From positions 62,001-126,000 of the forward strand of contig NZ_BOOF01000006.1 of NCBI RefSeq assembly GCF_016863095.1: a stretch of DNA of 64,000 nt. Reading direction: 5' to 3'. The notes under the pieces were generated by a model. That model had not been told where the DNA came from and did no database searches. It saw nothing but the letters and a program-made list of their open reading frames with translations. The translations under genes and the position numbers were made by a program. The DNA comes from Microbispora siamensis (GTDB lineage: Bacteria; Actinomycetota; Actinomycetes; Streptosporangiales; Streptosporangiaceae). Positions 8,907 to 17,706 of this stretch are shown here, in pieces; positions within the stretch are counted from its first letter, which is position 1; each line of letters starts with the position of its first letter.

Positions 8907-10589
8907 TCAGAAGGCGGCGGGTTCGGCGTAGGTGCCCCACTCCTCGCGCAGGACGTCGCAGATCTCGCCCAGCGTGGCCTCGGCCCGTACGGCCTCCAGC
9001 ATGGGCGGGATCATGTTGTCGTCGCCCTTGGACGCGGCCCGCAGGGCGGCCAGCGCCGCGTCGACGGCCGCCTGATCCCGCGCGGCGCGCCGCTCGGCCA
9101 GCACCCTGCGCTGCTCCACCTCGACCTCGTGGCTGATCCGCAGGATCTCCAGCGGCTGCTCCACGGTCGCGGTGTGGCAGTTCACGCCGACGATCCGCTT
9201 GTCGCCCTTCTCCAGCTTGCGCTGGTAGTCGAAGGCCGACTCGGCGATCTCCGACATGAACCAGCCGTCCTCGATGCCCCGCAGGATGCCGGCGGTCATC
9301 GTGCCGTCGCCGCCCATCTCCCGGATCCTCGCGAAGATCTTCTCCGCCTCGGCCTCCAGCCGGTCGGTCAGCGCCTCGACGTACCAGGAGCCGCCCAGCG
9401 GGTCGACGACATTGACGACCTCCGTCTCCTCCATGATCACCTGCTGGGTGCGCAGTGCGATCTCGGCGGCCTTCTCCGACGGCAGCGCGAGCACCTCGTC
9501 CAGCGCGTTGGTGTGCAGCGAGTTGGTGCCGCCGAGCACGGCCGCCAGCGCCTCGATGGCGGTGCGGACGACGTTGTTGTCCGGCTGCTGCGCGGTCAGC
9601 GACACCCCCGCCGTCTGGGTGTGGAAGCGCAGCCACTGCGCCTTCTCGGTGCGCGCGCCGTACACGTCGCGCATCCAGCGGGCCCAGATGCGCCGCGCGG
9701 CGCGGAACTTCGCGATCTCCTCGAAGAAGTCGATGTGCGCGTCGAAGAAGAACGACAGGCCCGGCGCGAACACGTCCACGTCCAGTCCACGCGACAGGCC
9801 CAGCTCGACGTAGCCGAAGCCGTCCGCGAGCGTGAAGGCCAGCTCCTGCGCGGCCGTGGCCCCCGCCTCGCGGATGTGGTAGCCCGACACCGACAGCGGC
9901 TTGTACGCGGGGATCTCGGCGGCGCAGAACTCCATCAGGTCGCCGATCAGCCGCAGGTGCGGCTCGGGTGCGAACAGCCACTCCTTCTGCGCGATGTACT
10001 CCTTGAAGATGTCCGTCTGGAGCGTGCCGTTGAGCTTCCCCACCGGCACGCCCTGCCGCTCGGCCGCGACCACGTACATGCAGAAGATCGGTACGGCGGG
10101 CCCGCTGATGGTCATCGACGTGGTGACCTCGCCGAGCGGGATGCCCTCGAACAGCAGGTCCATGTCGAGGGCCGAGTCGATCGCCACACCACAGTGGCCC
10201 ACCTCGCCGAGCGAGCGGGGGTCGTCGGAGTCGCGGCCCATCAGCGTCGGCATGTCGAACGCCACCGACAGGCCGCCGCCGCCGGCGCCGAGGATCATCT
10301 TGTAGCGCTCGTTGGTCTGCCTGGCGTTGCCGAACCCGGCGAACTGCCGGATGGTCCAGGGACGGCCTCGGTATCCGGTCGCGTACAGGCCCCGCGTGAA
10401 GGGGAACTCCCCCGGCCAGCCGATGCGCTCGAAGCGTGGATCATCACCGGGCGGCCCGTAGACGGGGTCCACCTCCAGCCCCGACAGGGTCCGGAACTCG
10501 CGGTCCCGTTTGAAGGCGGCGTCGTATCGCGCCTGCCAGCGGGCCCTGCCCGCCTCGATCGCCTCGGCGCTCGTCGCATCCGGCTTCAT
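8907..10589 (-). CDS. icmA: Isobutyryl-CoA mutase-type large subunit (B12-dependent acyl-CoA mutase)
   Basis: A 560-residue TIM-barrel subunit of the methylmalonyl-CoA mutase family without the C-terminal B12-binding domain, so it needs a separate small subunit, which is not in this window. Two residues set the substrate class. [11 protein letters not shown] has Phe83 where methylmalonyl-CoA mutase has Tyr, and EYIAQKEW has Gln201 where that enzyme has the carboxylate-binding Arg. The spacing of 118 residues equals Phe80/Gln198 of the characterised isobutyryl-CoA mutase. It should interconvert isobutyryl-CoA and n-butyryl-CoA, feeding valine catabolism and polyketide precursors. A palindromic operator candidate sits upstream. 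MeaB, epimerase and adenosyltransferase genes lie 12-22 kb away. Confidence 0.85.
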   Translation of the reverse strand: MKPDATSAEAIEAGRARWQARYDAAFKRDREFRTLSGLEVDPVYGPPGDDPRFERIGWPGEFPFTRGLYATGYRGRPWTIRQFAGFGNARQTNERYKMILGAGGGGLSVAFDMPTLMGRDSDDPRSLGEVGHCGVAIDSALDMDLLFEGIPLGEVTTSMTISGPAVPIFCMYVVAAERQGVPVGKLNGTLQTDIFKEYIAQKEWLFAPEPHLRLIGDLMEFCAAEIPAYKPLSVSGYHIREAGATAAQELAFTLADGFGYVELGLSRGLDVDVFAPGLSFFFDAHIDFFEEIAKFRAARRIWARWMRDVYGARTEKAQWLRFHTQTAGVSLTAQQPDNNVVRTAIEALAAVLGGTNSLHTNALDEVLALPSEKAAEIALRTQQVIMEETEVVNVVDPLGGSWYVEALTDRLEAEAEKIFARIREMGGDGTMTAGILRGIEDGWFMSEIAESAFDYQRKLEKGDKRIVGVNCHTATVEQPLEILRISHEVEVEQRRVLAERRAARDQAAVDAALAALRAASKGDDNMIPPMLEAVRAEATLGEICDVLREEWGTYAEPAAF

Positions 10590-10625
10590 CTACCCCTCCC
10601 CGGGTCTCACTCTCCGAGAAAATAC

Positions 10626-10637
10626 TAGGACGTCCTA
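10626..10637 (-). promoter_or_regulatory. Palindromic operator overlapping the likely icmA -10 box
   Basis: A perfect 12-bp palindrome TAGGACGTCCTA lies 37-48 bp upstream of the mutase start. On the minus strand its right half runs into TAGTAT, a good -10 box. Dimeric TetR-type regulators of acyl-CoA catabolism commonly bind such sites; the regulator itself is not identified here. Confidence 0.5.
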
Positions 10638-10785
10638 CTAAATTCGGCCACAGCGCTCCCCCGGCTGACCCATCGCCTCCCCGGCAGTCATGTCACACGT
10701 TGGTCGCGAATTGTCACGGACCTTTGACAGAGCCAGGAAATCTCCAAACATGGTCAGCGCCCTTGAAGTCCACACGGAGGTGGAT

Positions 10786-12522
10786 GTGAAGCGCTTGACA
10801 GTCGTCGCCGCGACCGCGGCGATGGTGGCGGCAACCCTGGCCACACCCGCGCAGGCCGTACCGGCGGCCGCCGGGTCGGCGGCCCAGACCGAATACGTGG
10901 TTCTGTACAAGGAAGGCGCGGCAGCGGCGGACGCCCAGAAGGCGATCGAAGCGGCGGGCGGCAGCGTGATCAAGGTGAACGCCGAGGTCGGGCTGGCCAC
11001 GGTCAGCACCACGAACCCCGACTTCGCGGCCGCCCTGCAGGGCGCCGCCGTCATCGAAGGGGTCGCCCGCAACCGCGTGATCGGCAGCGCGCCGGACGAC
11101 GCGAAGGCGTCCGCCGCCGTGAAGAAGGCCGTGGAGAAGGCGGCCAAGAGCAAGGCCGTGGAGAAGGAGGGCCGGGGCGGCGCCACGGGCCCCAAGTGGG
11201 GTCGCAACGTCAAGGACGAGCCGCTCGCCGACCTCCAGTGGGACATGAAGCAGATCCACGCGGACCAGGCGCACAGGTTCGAGCAGGGGGACAAGGGCGT
11301 CCTCGTCGGCATCCTCGACACCGGCGTCGACGGCTCGCACCCCGACATCGCGCCGAACTTCGACCGGAGGCTGAGCCGTAATTTCACCGTCGACCTGCCC
11401 GCCGACGCCAACGGCACCGTGATCGACGGGCCGTGCGAGGAGGACCCCGACGGCTCCTGCACCGACCCGAACGACGTGGACGAGGACGGCCACGGCACCC
11501 ACGTCGCCTCGTCGATCGCCGCGCCCATCAACAAGCTGGGCATCTCGGGCGTCGCGCCGAAGGTGACGATCGTGAACCTGCGGGCCGGCCAGGACTCGGG
11601 CTACTTCTTCCTCCAGCCCACCGTCGACGCCCTCACCTACGCGGGCGACATCGGCGTCGACGTGGTCAACATGAGCTACTACATCGACCCGTGGCTGTTC
11701 AACTGCGCCGACAACCCGGCCGACAGCCCTGAGGAGCAGGCCCAGCAGCGGCTGTACATCGCCGCCACCCAGCGGGCGGTCGACTACGCCCACGCGCGCG
11801 GCGTGACGCTCGTCAGCGCGGCGGGCAACGAGGCGATCGACTACACGAAGACGAACGTCGACAGCGGCAGCCCCGACTACGCCACCTTCCCCGGCCAGCA
11901 GACGGAGCGGACCCGGACCATTCCCCCGTCCTGCGTCTCGCTGCCGAACGAGTCCGAGCACGTGATCGCGGTCTCCTCGACCGGGGTCAGCAAGCGGAAG
12001 GCCTACTACTCGAGCTACGGCAACGGCTACATCGACGTGGCCTCGCCCGGTGGCGACGTCTACGACACCCCCGGCAACACGAGGGACATCACCAAGGCCA
12101 CGCTCTCGGCCTATCCCAAGGCGCTCGCCGTCGCCAACGGCGAGATCGACGAGAACGGCGACCCGACGGTGCCGTATGTGGTGAAGGACTGCAAGGGCTC
12201 GGTCTGCGCCTACTACCAGTACCTGCAGGGCACCTCGATGGCCTCGCCGCGCGCGGCCGGGGTCGCGGCGCTGATCGTCAGCCGGTACGGCCAGCGCGAC
12301 CGCGCCCGCGGCGGCCTCACGATGGACCCGGACAAGGTGGAGGCGATCCTCAAGGGCACGGCCACCAGGACGGCCTGCCCGAACCCGCCCGCCTACACCT
12401 ACACCCGCCATCTGCCGGACGGCACCACGGCGACCGCCACGCACATCTGTGAGGGCACCGCCGACAACAACGGCTTCTACGGCAGGGGCATCGTCGACGC
12501 CCTGCGCGCCGTCGGCCGCTGA
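10786..12522 (+). CDS. Secreted subtilisin-like serine protease (peptidase S8) with I9 propeptide
   Basis: A 578-residue preproprotease. A signal peptide (residues 1 to about 24, ending AQA) is followed by an inhibitor-I9-type propeptide (TEYVVLYKEG to EGVARNRVI). The S8 domain has Asp178 in GILDTGVDGSHPD, His236 in DEDGHGTHVA, the oxyanion Asn348 in SAAGNEA, and Ser484 in GTSMASPRAAG. The catalytic set is complete, so it should be active outside the cell. The GTG at 10786 is chosen because GGAGG ends 5 bases before it; the frame is open upstream. A TTGACA-like -35 element lies at 10724. Two extreme hairpins follow the gene. Confidence 0.92.
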   Translation: MKRLTVVAATAAMVAATLATPAQAVPAAAGSAAQTEYVVLYKEGAAAADAQKAIEAAGGSVIKVNAEVGLATVSTTNPDFAAALQGAAVIEGVARNRVIGSAPDDAKASAAVKKAVEKAAKSKAVEKEGRGGATGPKWGRNVKDEPLADLQWDMKQIHADQAHRFEQGDKGVLVGILDTGVDGSHPDIAPNFDRRLSRNFTVDLPADANGTVIDGPCEEDPDGSCTDPNDVDEDGHGTHVASSIAAPINKLGISGVAPKVTIVNLRAGQDSGYFFLQPTVDALTYAGDIGVDVVNMSYYIDPWLFNCADNPADSPEEQAQQRLYIAATQRAVDYAHARGVTLVSAAGNEAIDYTKTNVDSGSPDYATFPGQQTERTRTIPPSCVSLPNESEHVIAVSSTGVSKRKAYYSSYGNGYIDVASPGGDVYDTPGNTRDITKATLSAYPKALAVANGEIDENGDPTVPYVVKDCKGSVCAYYQYLQGTSMASPRAAGVAALIVSRYGQRDRARGGLTMDPDKVEAILKGTATRTACPNPPAYTYTRHLPDGTTATATHICEGTADNNGFYGRGIVDALRAVGR

Positions 12523-12569
12523 GCTGACCCGAGCTGACCCCGAATGGCGCACCCGTGCGCCTGAGCTCA

Positions 12570-12599
12570 CCGGAGTAGGCGCACGTGCGCCTACTCCGG
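12570..12599. terminator. 30-bp perfect palindrome between convergent genes
   Basis: Two 15-bp arms (CCGGAGTAGGCGCAC and its complement) abut with no spacer, giving a perfect palindrome just after the protease gene. A smaller dyad with arms GGCGCAC/GTGCGCC (12546-12561) precedes it, and a duplicated GAGCTGACCC lies before that. Confidence 0.7.
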
Positions 12600-12635
12600 C
12601 CGGTGACGCACCCGTGCGGTGGTGCGTCACCGGCC
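12598..12635. terminator. Second long hairpin facing the response regulator gene
   Basis: Fifteen-bp arms containing GGTGACGCACC and GGTGCGTCACC enclose an 8-nt loop. It overlaps the preceding palindrome by two bases, so the two structures are mutually exclusive at their junction. Confidence 0.65.
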
Positions 12636-12652
12636 CGCCCGGGCGGCGCGGA

Positions 12653-13408
12653 TCAGGAACCGCCGAGATAGGCGAGGACCGCGGCGACCCGGCGGTGGAT
12701 GTCCGGGCTGGCCTCCAGCCCCAGCTTCAGGAAGATCGAGTTCACGTTCTTCTCGACGGCGGAGATCGACAGGGACAGCGCCCGCGCGATGCCGCCGTTG
12801 GACCTGCCGCGCGCCATCTCACGCAGCACGTCACGCTCCCGGGGCGTGAACGCCTCCCGCTCTCCCCGTACGGCGCGGCGCGCCAGCAGCCCCTCCACCA
12901 CCTTGGGATCGATGACCGAGCCGCCCGCGGCGACCGAGCGGATCGCGCCGAGCAGTTCGTCGAGATCCCCCACCCGGTCCTTCAGCAGGTACGCGAGACC
13001 CTCGGTGCCGCCCCTGAACAGCTCGAAGGCGTAGATCGAGTCGGCGAACTGCGACAGCACGACGACGCCGACGCGGGCATCGGCCGCGCGGATCCGGTGG
13101 GCGGCGTCGATCCCCTCGAACCCCGGCCGCCAGCCCTCGCCCGGCATGCGGATGTCGGTGACGACCACGTCGGGGCTGAGCCGTCTGGCCGCGTCGACCA
13201 GTTCCGCCGCGCTCCCAAGCGCCCCGACGACCGCGACCTCCCCCGAACTCTCCAGCAACTGCCGGGTGCCCTCCCGTACGAGGTAGTGGTCGTCGGCGAC
13301 CAGGGCGCGCAGCCTGCGCGGTTCCCTGTCGGCGGGCCCGGCGGCGAGCCCGGTAACGGGCCCGGTGGCGGGACCTGTGGCGAGCCCGGTAACGGGACCT
13401 TCAGTCAT
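12653..13408 (-). CDS. NarL/FixJ-family response regulator
   Basis: A 251-residue regulator. The receiver domain begins at LRALVADDHYLVREG (phosphate-site acidic pair), has the phospho-acceptor Asp in PDVVVTDIRMPG and the conserved Lys in YLLKDRVGD. The C-terminal LuxR helix-turn-helix is FTPRERDVLREMARGRSNGGIARAL...AVEKNVNSIFLKL. The first 30 residues are an unusual Thr-Gly-Pro-rich repeat, encoded by an 18-bp direct repeat (13343-13360 and 13379-13396). The ATG overlaps the end of the sensor kinase gene by 8 bp, so the two are translationally coupled and form one two-component system. Confidence 0.9.
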   Translation of the reverse strand: MTEGPVTGLATGPATGPVTGLAAGPADREPRRLRALVADDHYLVREGTRQLLESSGEVAVVGALGSAAELVDAARRLSPDVVVTDIRMPGEGWRPGFEGIDAAHRIRAADARVGVVVLSQFADSIYAFELFRGGTEGLAYLLKDRVGDLDELLGAIRSVAAGGSVIDPKVVEGLLARRAVRGEREAFTPRERDVLREMARGRSNGGIARALSLSISAVEKNVNSIFLKLGLEASPDIHRRVAAVLAYLGGS

Positions 13409-15170
13409 TGGCGGTCACCCAGGCGCGCACCCGCGTTCCCTCTCCGGGGCCGGCCGTCGTCTCCAGCCCTCCGCCGAGCGCCGCCATGCGGTCGGCCAGC
13501 GTGGCCAGTCCACGGCGTGGCACCTCCCGGGGGTCGAATCCCGCCCCGTCGTCGATCACGGACGCCTGAAGCCTGCCGGCGTCGTGCCAGAGCCGCACCT
13601 CGATCCGCGACGCCCCCGCGTGCTTGAGCGCGTTGGCGATCGCCTCGCTGACCACGAAATACATCGCTCCCTCGATCTCGTCCGGGAACCTGCGGGTGCG
13701 CAGGGCCGGATCGGCCGTCACGGTGGTCGCGACCGGCAGGCCCGAGCATCGCCCCTCGACGGCCTCCACCAGCCCGCCCTGGCTCAGCACGGAGGGATGG
13801 ATGCCGGCCGCGAGGTCCCGCAGGTCCGCCAGCGCCTGGCGGGCCTGTTCCCGCAGCAGGGCCAGGGACTCGGCCCCGCCGCCCGTCGCTCGGGCCAGCT
13901 CCAGCCCCGCGATCAGCGCCACGAGCTGCTGCTGCACACCGTCGTGGATGTTGCGCTCGATCCGCCGCCGCTCGGCCTCCTGGGCGTTCACCAGCCGGGC
14001 GGCGAGCGCCGCGCTGCGGATCGCGAGCCCGACCGGCACGGCCAGGGCCGCGAGCAGCCGCCGGTCGTCGCGGGTCAGCCGCCCGGCCGCTCTGGGCCCG
14101 CAACTGATGTGCCCCAGCCCGGCCGGGACGGTGAGCACGGCGTCGCCCCGCTCCTCCCCCGCCACGACGCGGGTGCCGTCCGCGAGCTCGACGGCGGCCC
14201 AGCGGACGTCCAGTCCCGCCCGCACCGCCTCCGCCAGCCGGCCGAGCTGCTCGACCGGCTCGGCCTCCTCCAGATCCGGTCCGAGGCGGGACAGCAGTTC
14301 GTCGACCGTCGGGCGGACGTCGAACACGAGGTACAGACGCGAGCCCCTGACGCCGACCCGGATGTCGAGCAGGTCGTGCCGCAGCACGGCGGCGCCGATG
14401 GCGGCCGGCAGCGCCCCCACCACGCCAAGCACCCCGACGACGTCGGCGGCGCCGTACGGTTCCGACGTTCCCGCGACCATGACCACTACGAAGGCGCCGA
14501 GGTTGGCCAGCAGGCCCGCCACCATCCAGCCGAGCCGGCCCCGCTCCGCCGGATCGCCCCGCCACAGGCGGATGAGGAGGCCGCTCAGCACCACCAGCGC
14601 CAGCAGGAAGGCGGCCAGCTGGCCGGCCGACGCCAGCAGGACGGCGACGAGGCCGAGCGGTCCCCGCAGCCCGAGAGGGTTCGCGTGCACGACCTCGTCC
14701 GGATAGGCGCCGGGCATGAACAGCACGCCCAGCCAGTGCGCGACGATCGCCGCGACCCCCGCGACCGCGACGACGCGCCAGCGCCGTGACGGCAGCCTCC
14801 CGTCGGGGAACAGGAGCGGCACGAAGACCCACGACAGGCCGTAGAAGACCGGGATCGCCGAGCTCAGCACGGCGCCGACGACGATCGGCCAGTACGGATC
14901 CGGACCGAGCCGGACCAGCAGGCCGATACCGAGTCCGCCCAGCCCGAGACAGTCCGCGGCCGCCAGCAGCAGCCAGCCGTAGGCGTTGTCCGGCCGCCGG
15001 GCCGCGATCAACCAGCCGAGGGCGGGCGGGAGCAGGGCGATCATCATGAACGCCCACTGCGAGGCGGGGGCCGGCAGCCCCGTCTCGAGCAGCGCGCCGG
15101 CGACGATCCCGGCGGCGGCGACGGCGGCCATGCCCGCCGCGAGCGGCCGGGTCGCTGCCGTGGACTTCAT
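13401..15170 (-). CDS. NarL-type membrane sensor histidine kinase
   Basis: A 589-residue kinase. About eight hydrophobic segments fill residues 10-265, followed by a GAF-like linker (about 300-390). Then comes the HisKA_3 dimerisation helix AEAERRRIERNIHDGVQQQL with the phospho-acceptor His (about 409), and a HATPase_c domain with N-box SEAIANALKHAG, G1 box DDGAGFD and G2 box RGLATLADRM. It phosphorylates the overlapping response regulator gene product. The ATG at 15170 is preferred over 15179 because AGGA then lies 8 bases upstream. The signal sensed is unknown; the secreted hydrolase gene is divergent from it. Confidence 0.88.
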   Translation of the reverse strand: MKSTAATRPLAAGMAAVAAAGIVAGALLETGLPAPASQWAFMMIALLPPALGWLIAARRPDNAYGWLLLAAADCLGLGGLGIGLLVRLGPDPYWPIVVGAVLSSAIPVFYGLSWVFVPLLFPDGRLPSRRWRVVAVAGVAAIVAHWLGVLFMPGAYPDEVVHANPLGLRGPLGLVAVLLASAGQLAAFLLALVVLSGLLIRLWRGDPAERGRLGWMVAGLLANLGAFVVVMVAGTSEPYGAADVVGVLGVVGALPAAIGAAVLRHDLLDIRVGVRGSRLYLVFDVRPTVDELLSRLGPDLEEAEPVEQLGRLAEAVRAGLDVRWAAVELADGTRVVAGEERGDAVLTVPAGLGHISCGPRAAGRLTRDDRRLLAALAVPVGLAIRSAALAARLVNAQEAERRRIERNIHDGVQQQLVALIAGLELARATGGGAESLALLREQARQALADLRDLAAGIHPSVLSQGGLVEAVEGRCSGLPVATTVTADPALRTRRFPDEIEGAMYFVVSEAIANALKHAGASRIEVRLWHDAGRLQASVIDDGAGFDPREVPRRGLATLADRMAALGGGLETTAGPGEGTRVRAWVTAND

Positions 15171-15384
15171 GGCAGGCATCCTGACGGGCGCGCGTGTCCA
15201 CCGTCTATGAGGTTGTCCTCATATTCGGTGCGGCTCCCCGCAGCCCGCAGGCCGGGGGCCCGCCGGATACCGGGACCGCGCAGTGCTCTTTAGCGTGAGA
15301 TCACGTGGACGCCCACCGCCGCGGCGAACCGCCGACGGCCCCGCACCCGGGCGCCGGATTCCCCTACCGCGAAGGAGCTTTCTC

Positions 15385-16770
15385 GTGCCGATCGCGCCGA
15401 GGTCGATGCGCAGCAGGACGATTCCCCTCATGAGCGCGGCACTCGCGCTCGCGGCGGCGACCACCGCCGCCCCCGCCGCCGCGGCTCCCGCCGCCGTCAG
15501 CGCCGGTGCGACGCTCGCGGCGCCCACCCCCGCAGCCACACCGGACATTCCGAACTCACCGGTGGGCGAGCAGCTTCGCTGGCTCCTGGCGGCGGCCGCC
15601 GCCCTCCCGATTCCCGAGGACCAGATCAGGGCGCACTTCAGCACCGGCTTCCTCACGCAGGTCCCCCCGGCTCAGCTCAACGAGGCCCTGAAAAGCCTGG
15701 GCGGTCTGCGGCTCGAGTCGCTGACCCAGGTCACGCCCACCGCCCTCTCCGGAGTGGTCACGACCGCCCAGGGACGTCTCCAGCTCTCCATGTCCGTCGA
15801 CGGCGACGGGAGGATCGACACCCTCCTGTTCGGCCTGGAGCAGCGCGAGGCGCCGCGGAGCTGGGCCGAGCTGGACAAGCGCCTGCGTGCGCTCGCCCCC
15901 CGGGTGGGGTTCCTGGCGGCCGAGGTGCGCGGAGACGGCAGATGCCGTCCCGTGCACGCCGTCGCGCCCACCACCCCACGGCCGCTCGGTTCGATGTTCA
16001 AGCTGTATGTGCTGGGCGCGACGGCCGAGCAGGTCAAGAAGGGCCGGCTCTCCTGGGACACGTCCCTGACCATCCGGCCCGAGCTGAAGAGCCTGCCCAG
16101 CGGCACGCTCCAGGACCGTCCGGACAACAGCACGGTCTCCGTACGGGAGGCGGCCAAGCTGATGATCTCGATCAGCGACAACACGGGCGCAGACCTGCTG
16201 ATCGACAAGGTCGGCCGCGCCCGCGTGGAGGCGCAGATGGGGCGGTGGTCCGGTCACGCGGCGCTGAACCGGCCGTTCCTCACGACCAGGGAGCTCTTCC
16301 TTCTCAAGGGCGCGGACTACCCCCGCCTCGCGAAGAAGTACCTGTCGCTCGACCGCTCCGGACGGTCCCGCTATCTGTCCGCCACCGTCGCGCGTACGCC
16401 CCTGACCGAGGTGGAGCCGTGGAGCAAGCCCAGGGACCTCGACAGGCTGGAGTGGTTCGCCTCACCGGAGGACGTCTGCCGCGCCTTCTCGGGCCTGTCG
16501 GCGCTGAACACGCCACCCCTCAGCGAGGTCATGTCGGCCAACGACGCCGGGCTGGGGCTCGACCCGAAGGCATGGCCCACCGTCTGGTACAAGGGCGGCT
16601 CCGAGCCCGGTGTGCTCGCCATGGGCTTCCTCGCCCGTGACGCCGGGGGCAGGACGTACGTGGTGACCGTGCTCACCAGCGACCCCCGCACCCCACTGGA
16701 CGAGACCACGGCCGCGCCCGAACTGCTGGCCCTCGCCCGGGGCTCGTTCGCGATGCTGGCCCGCGTCTGA
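15385..16770 (+). CDS. Secreted serine hydrolase, class A beta-lactamase fold with ORF12-type N-domain
   Basis: A 461-residue exported protein. The N-terminus (MRSRTIPLMSAALALAAAT) is a signal peptide. Residues about 60-150 resemble the helical N-terminal domain of the clavulanate-cluster ORF12 and mycobacterial LpqF-type proteins. The C-terminal domain has the class A catalytic Ser203-Met-Phe-Lys206, the SDN loop at 264-266 and KGGSEPG in place of KTG. That combination fits an esterase or peptidase-like hydrolase rather than an antibiotic-destroying beta-lactamase, though resistance cannot be excluded. The GTG at 15385 follows GAAGGAG with 8 bases of spacing. It is divergent from the sensor kinase. 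Confidence 0.82.
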   Translation: MPIAPRSMRSRTIPLMSAALALAAATTAAPAAAAPAAVSAGATLAAPTPAATPDIPNSPVGEQLRWLLAAAAALPIPEDQIRAHFSTGFLTQVPPAQLNEALKSLGGLRLESLTQVTPTALSGVVTTAQGRLQLSMSVDGDGRIDTLLFGLEQREAPRSWAELDKRLRALAPRVGFLAAEVRGDGRCRPVHAVAPTTPRPLGSMFKLYVLGATAEQVKKGRLSWDTSLTIRPELKSLPSGTLQDRPDNSTVSVREAAKLMISISDNTGADLLIDKVGRARVEAQMGRWSGHAALNRPFLTTRELFLLKGADYPRLAKKYLSLDRSGRSRYLSATVARTPLTEVEPWSKPRDLDRLEWFASPEDVCRAFSGLSALNTPPLSEVMSANDAGLGLDPKAWPTVWYKGGSEPGVLAMGFLARDAGGRTYVVTVLTSDPRTPLDETTAAPELLALARGSFAMLARV

Positions 16771-16783
16771 TTCTCGGGCCCCG

Positions 16784-17329
16784 TCAGGAACTGAAGTCGC
16801 CCGCGGCGACGCGCAGGGTCCTGAGCAGGCCGAACATCTCGTCCAGCTCGGCCTCGTCGTACATGCCCATGCAGAAACCCGCGTTCATCAGGTCGGCCGT
16901 GGCCCGCCGCACGATGTCCCGGCCCTCGTCGGTGATCTCGGCGAGCACGCCGCGGCCGTCGCGCGGGTTGCGCATGCGGCGGACCAGACCGGCCCGTTCG
17001 AGGCGGTCCACGGTGTTGGTCACGCTCGTCGGGTGCACCATCAGCCGCTCACCGATCTTCGACAGCGGCAGCGACCCGGCCCGGCTGAACGTGAGCAGCA
17101 CGAGCGCCTCATACCTGGCGAAGGTCAGGTCGTACGGCTTGAGCAGCGTGTCCAGTTGCGCCAGCAGGATCTGATGGGCTCTCATGATCGAAGTCACGGC
17201 GGCCATGGCGGACGACGGCCCGAACGTCGAACGCCAGGTCTCGGCCGCCCGCTCGATCGGATCGAACGGGAGCTTGAGCGGCCGGGGGCCACCCGTGGGC
17301 GGCGGCTCTGAGCTGGGCGGAACGGACAC
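16784..17329 (-). CDS. MarR family transcriptional regulator
   Basis: About 181 residues. The MarR winged helix runs from IMRAHQILLAQLDTLLKP through LTFARYEALVLLTFSRAG, the recognition region MVHPTSVTNTVDRLERAGLV, and the wing RNPRDGRGVLAEITDEG. MarR proteins sense phenolic or lipophilic ligands and usually regulate a neighbour. Candidates are the convergent hydrolase (14 bp away, 3' to 3') or the divergent membrane gene. The start is uncertain: GTG 17329 is chosen because homology begins shortly after it; GTG 17374 would add 15 residues. Confidence 0.82.
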   Translation of the reverse strand: MSVPPSSEPPPTGGPRPLKLPFDPIERAAETWRSTFGPSSAMAAVTSIMRAHQILLAQLDTLLKPYDLTFARYEALVLLTFSRAGSLPLSKIGERLMVHPTSVTNTVDRLERAGLVRRMRNPRDGRGVLAEITDEGRDIVRRATADLMNAGFCMGMYDEAELDEMFGLLRTLRVAAGDFSS

Positions 17330-17460
17330 AGCGATATACGGTAGCGCGACGCCCGACAAGATCGATCGGCGCACCGAGCGTAACCGGATTCATTCCTTGA
17401 CCCCAGAACTCCCCCCGTACGGGTCACGCTCCGTTATGGTTGCCACGTCGAAAGGTGAGG

Positions 17461-17633
17461 CGGCGGCAAACCCGGCGGCACGGGGAACCCCGTCTGCTAG
17501 AGGACGTCTCGCGGACGGGGGTCCGCGGGGGACGCGTCCGACGGCGGGCGAGGCGAGGCCGGCCGGCGAACCAGCGCCACGGGGAACGGCGTGGGTTCGC
17601 GCACCGCTCACACAGACACGGGGGAGATTCTCA
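17461..17633 (+). promoter_or_regulatory. Structured 5' leader with duplicated CACGGGGAAC element
   Basis: There is no gene in the 330 bp between the MarR start and the membrane-protein frame. The leader holds the ten-base word CACGGGGAAC twice (17479-17488 and 17578-17587). The second copy is the loop of a strong hairpin: GCGAACC (17566-17572) pairs with GGTTCGC (17594-17600), and an inner GCGCC/GGCGT stem closes the loop. The first copy lies in a region that can form a small ACGGG/CCCGT hairpin. The pairing and the duplicated conserved-looking loops suggest a cis-regulatory RNA. It does not match a riboswitch class I can name. Confidence 0.45.
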
Positions 17634-17706
17634 ATGGACAGCATCGCTGTCCCGGCGCCGCATGCGCGCCGGACTTCGGCGGCGTGGCCGGGGGCCGCGC
17701 CCTGCT

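Noticed and set aside
17461..17633. c-di-AMP (ydaO-type) riboswitch in the structured leader
   Set aside because: GGCAAACCC...ACGGGGAACC resembles the first conserved block of that class, but the other block I would expect (CCGACAGCUAACCUCG-like) and the GGGGUGAAUC element are absent, and the downstream gene is not a wall hydrolase or potassium transporter.
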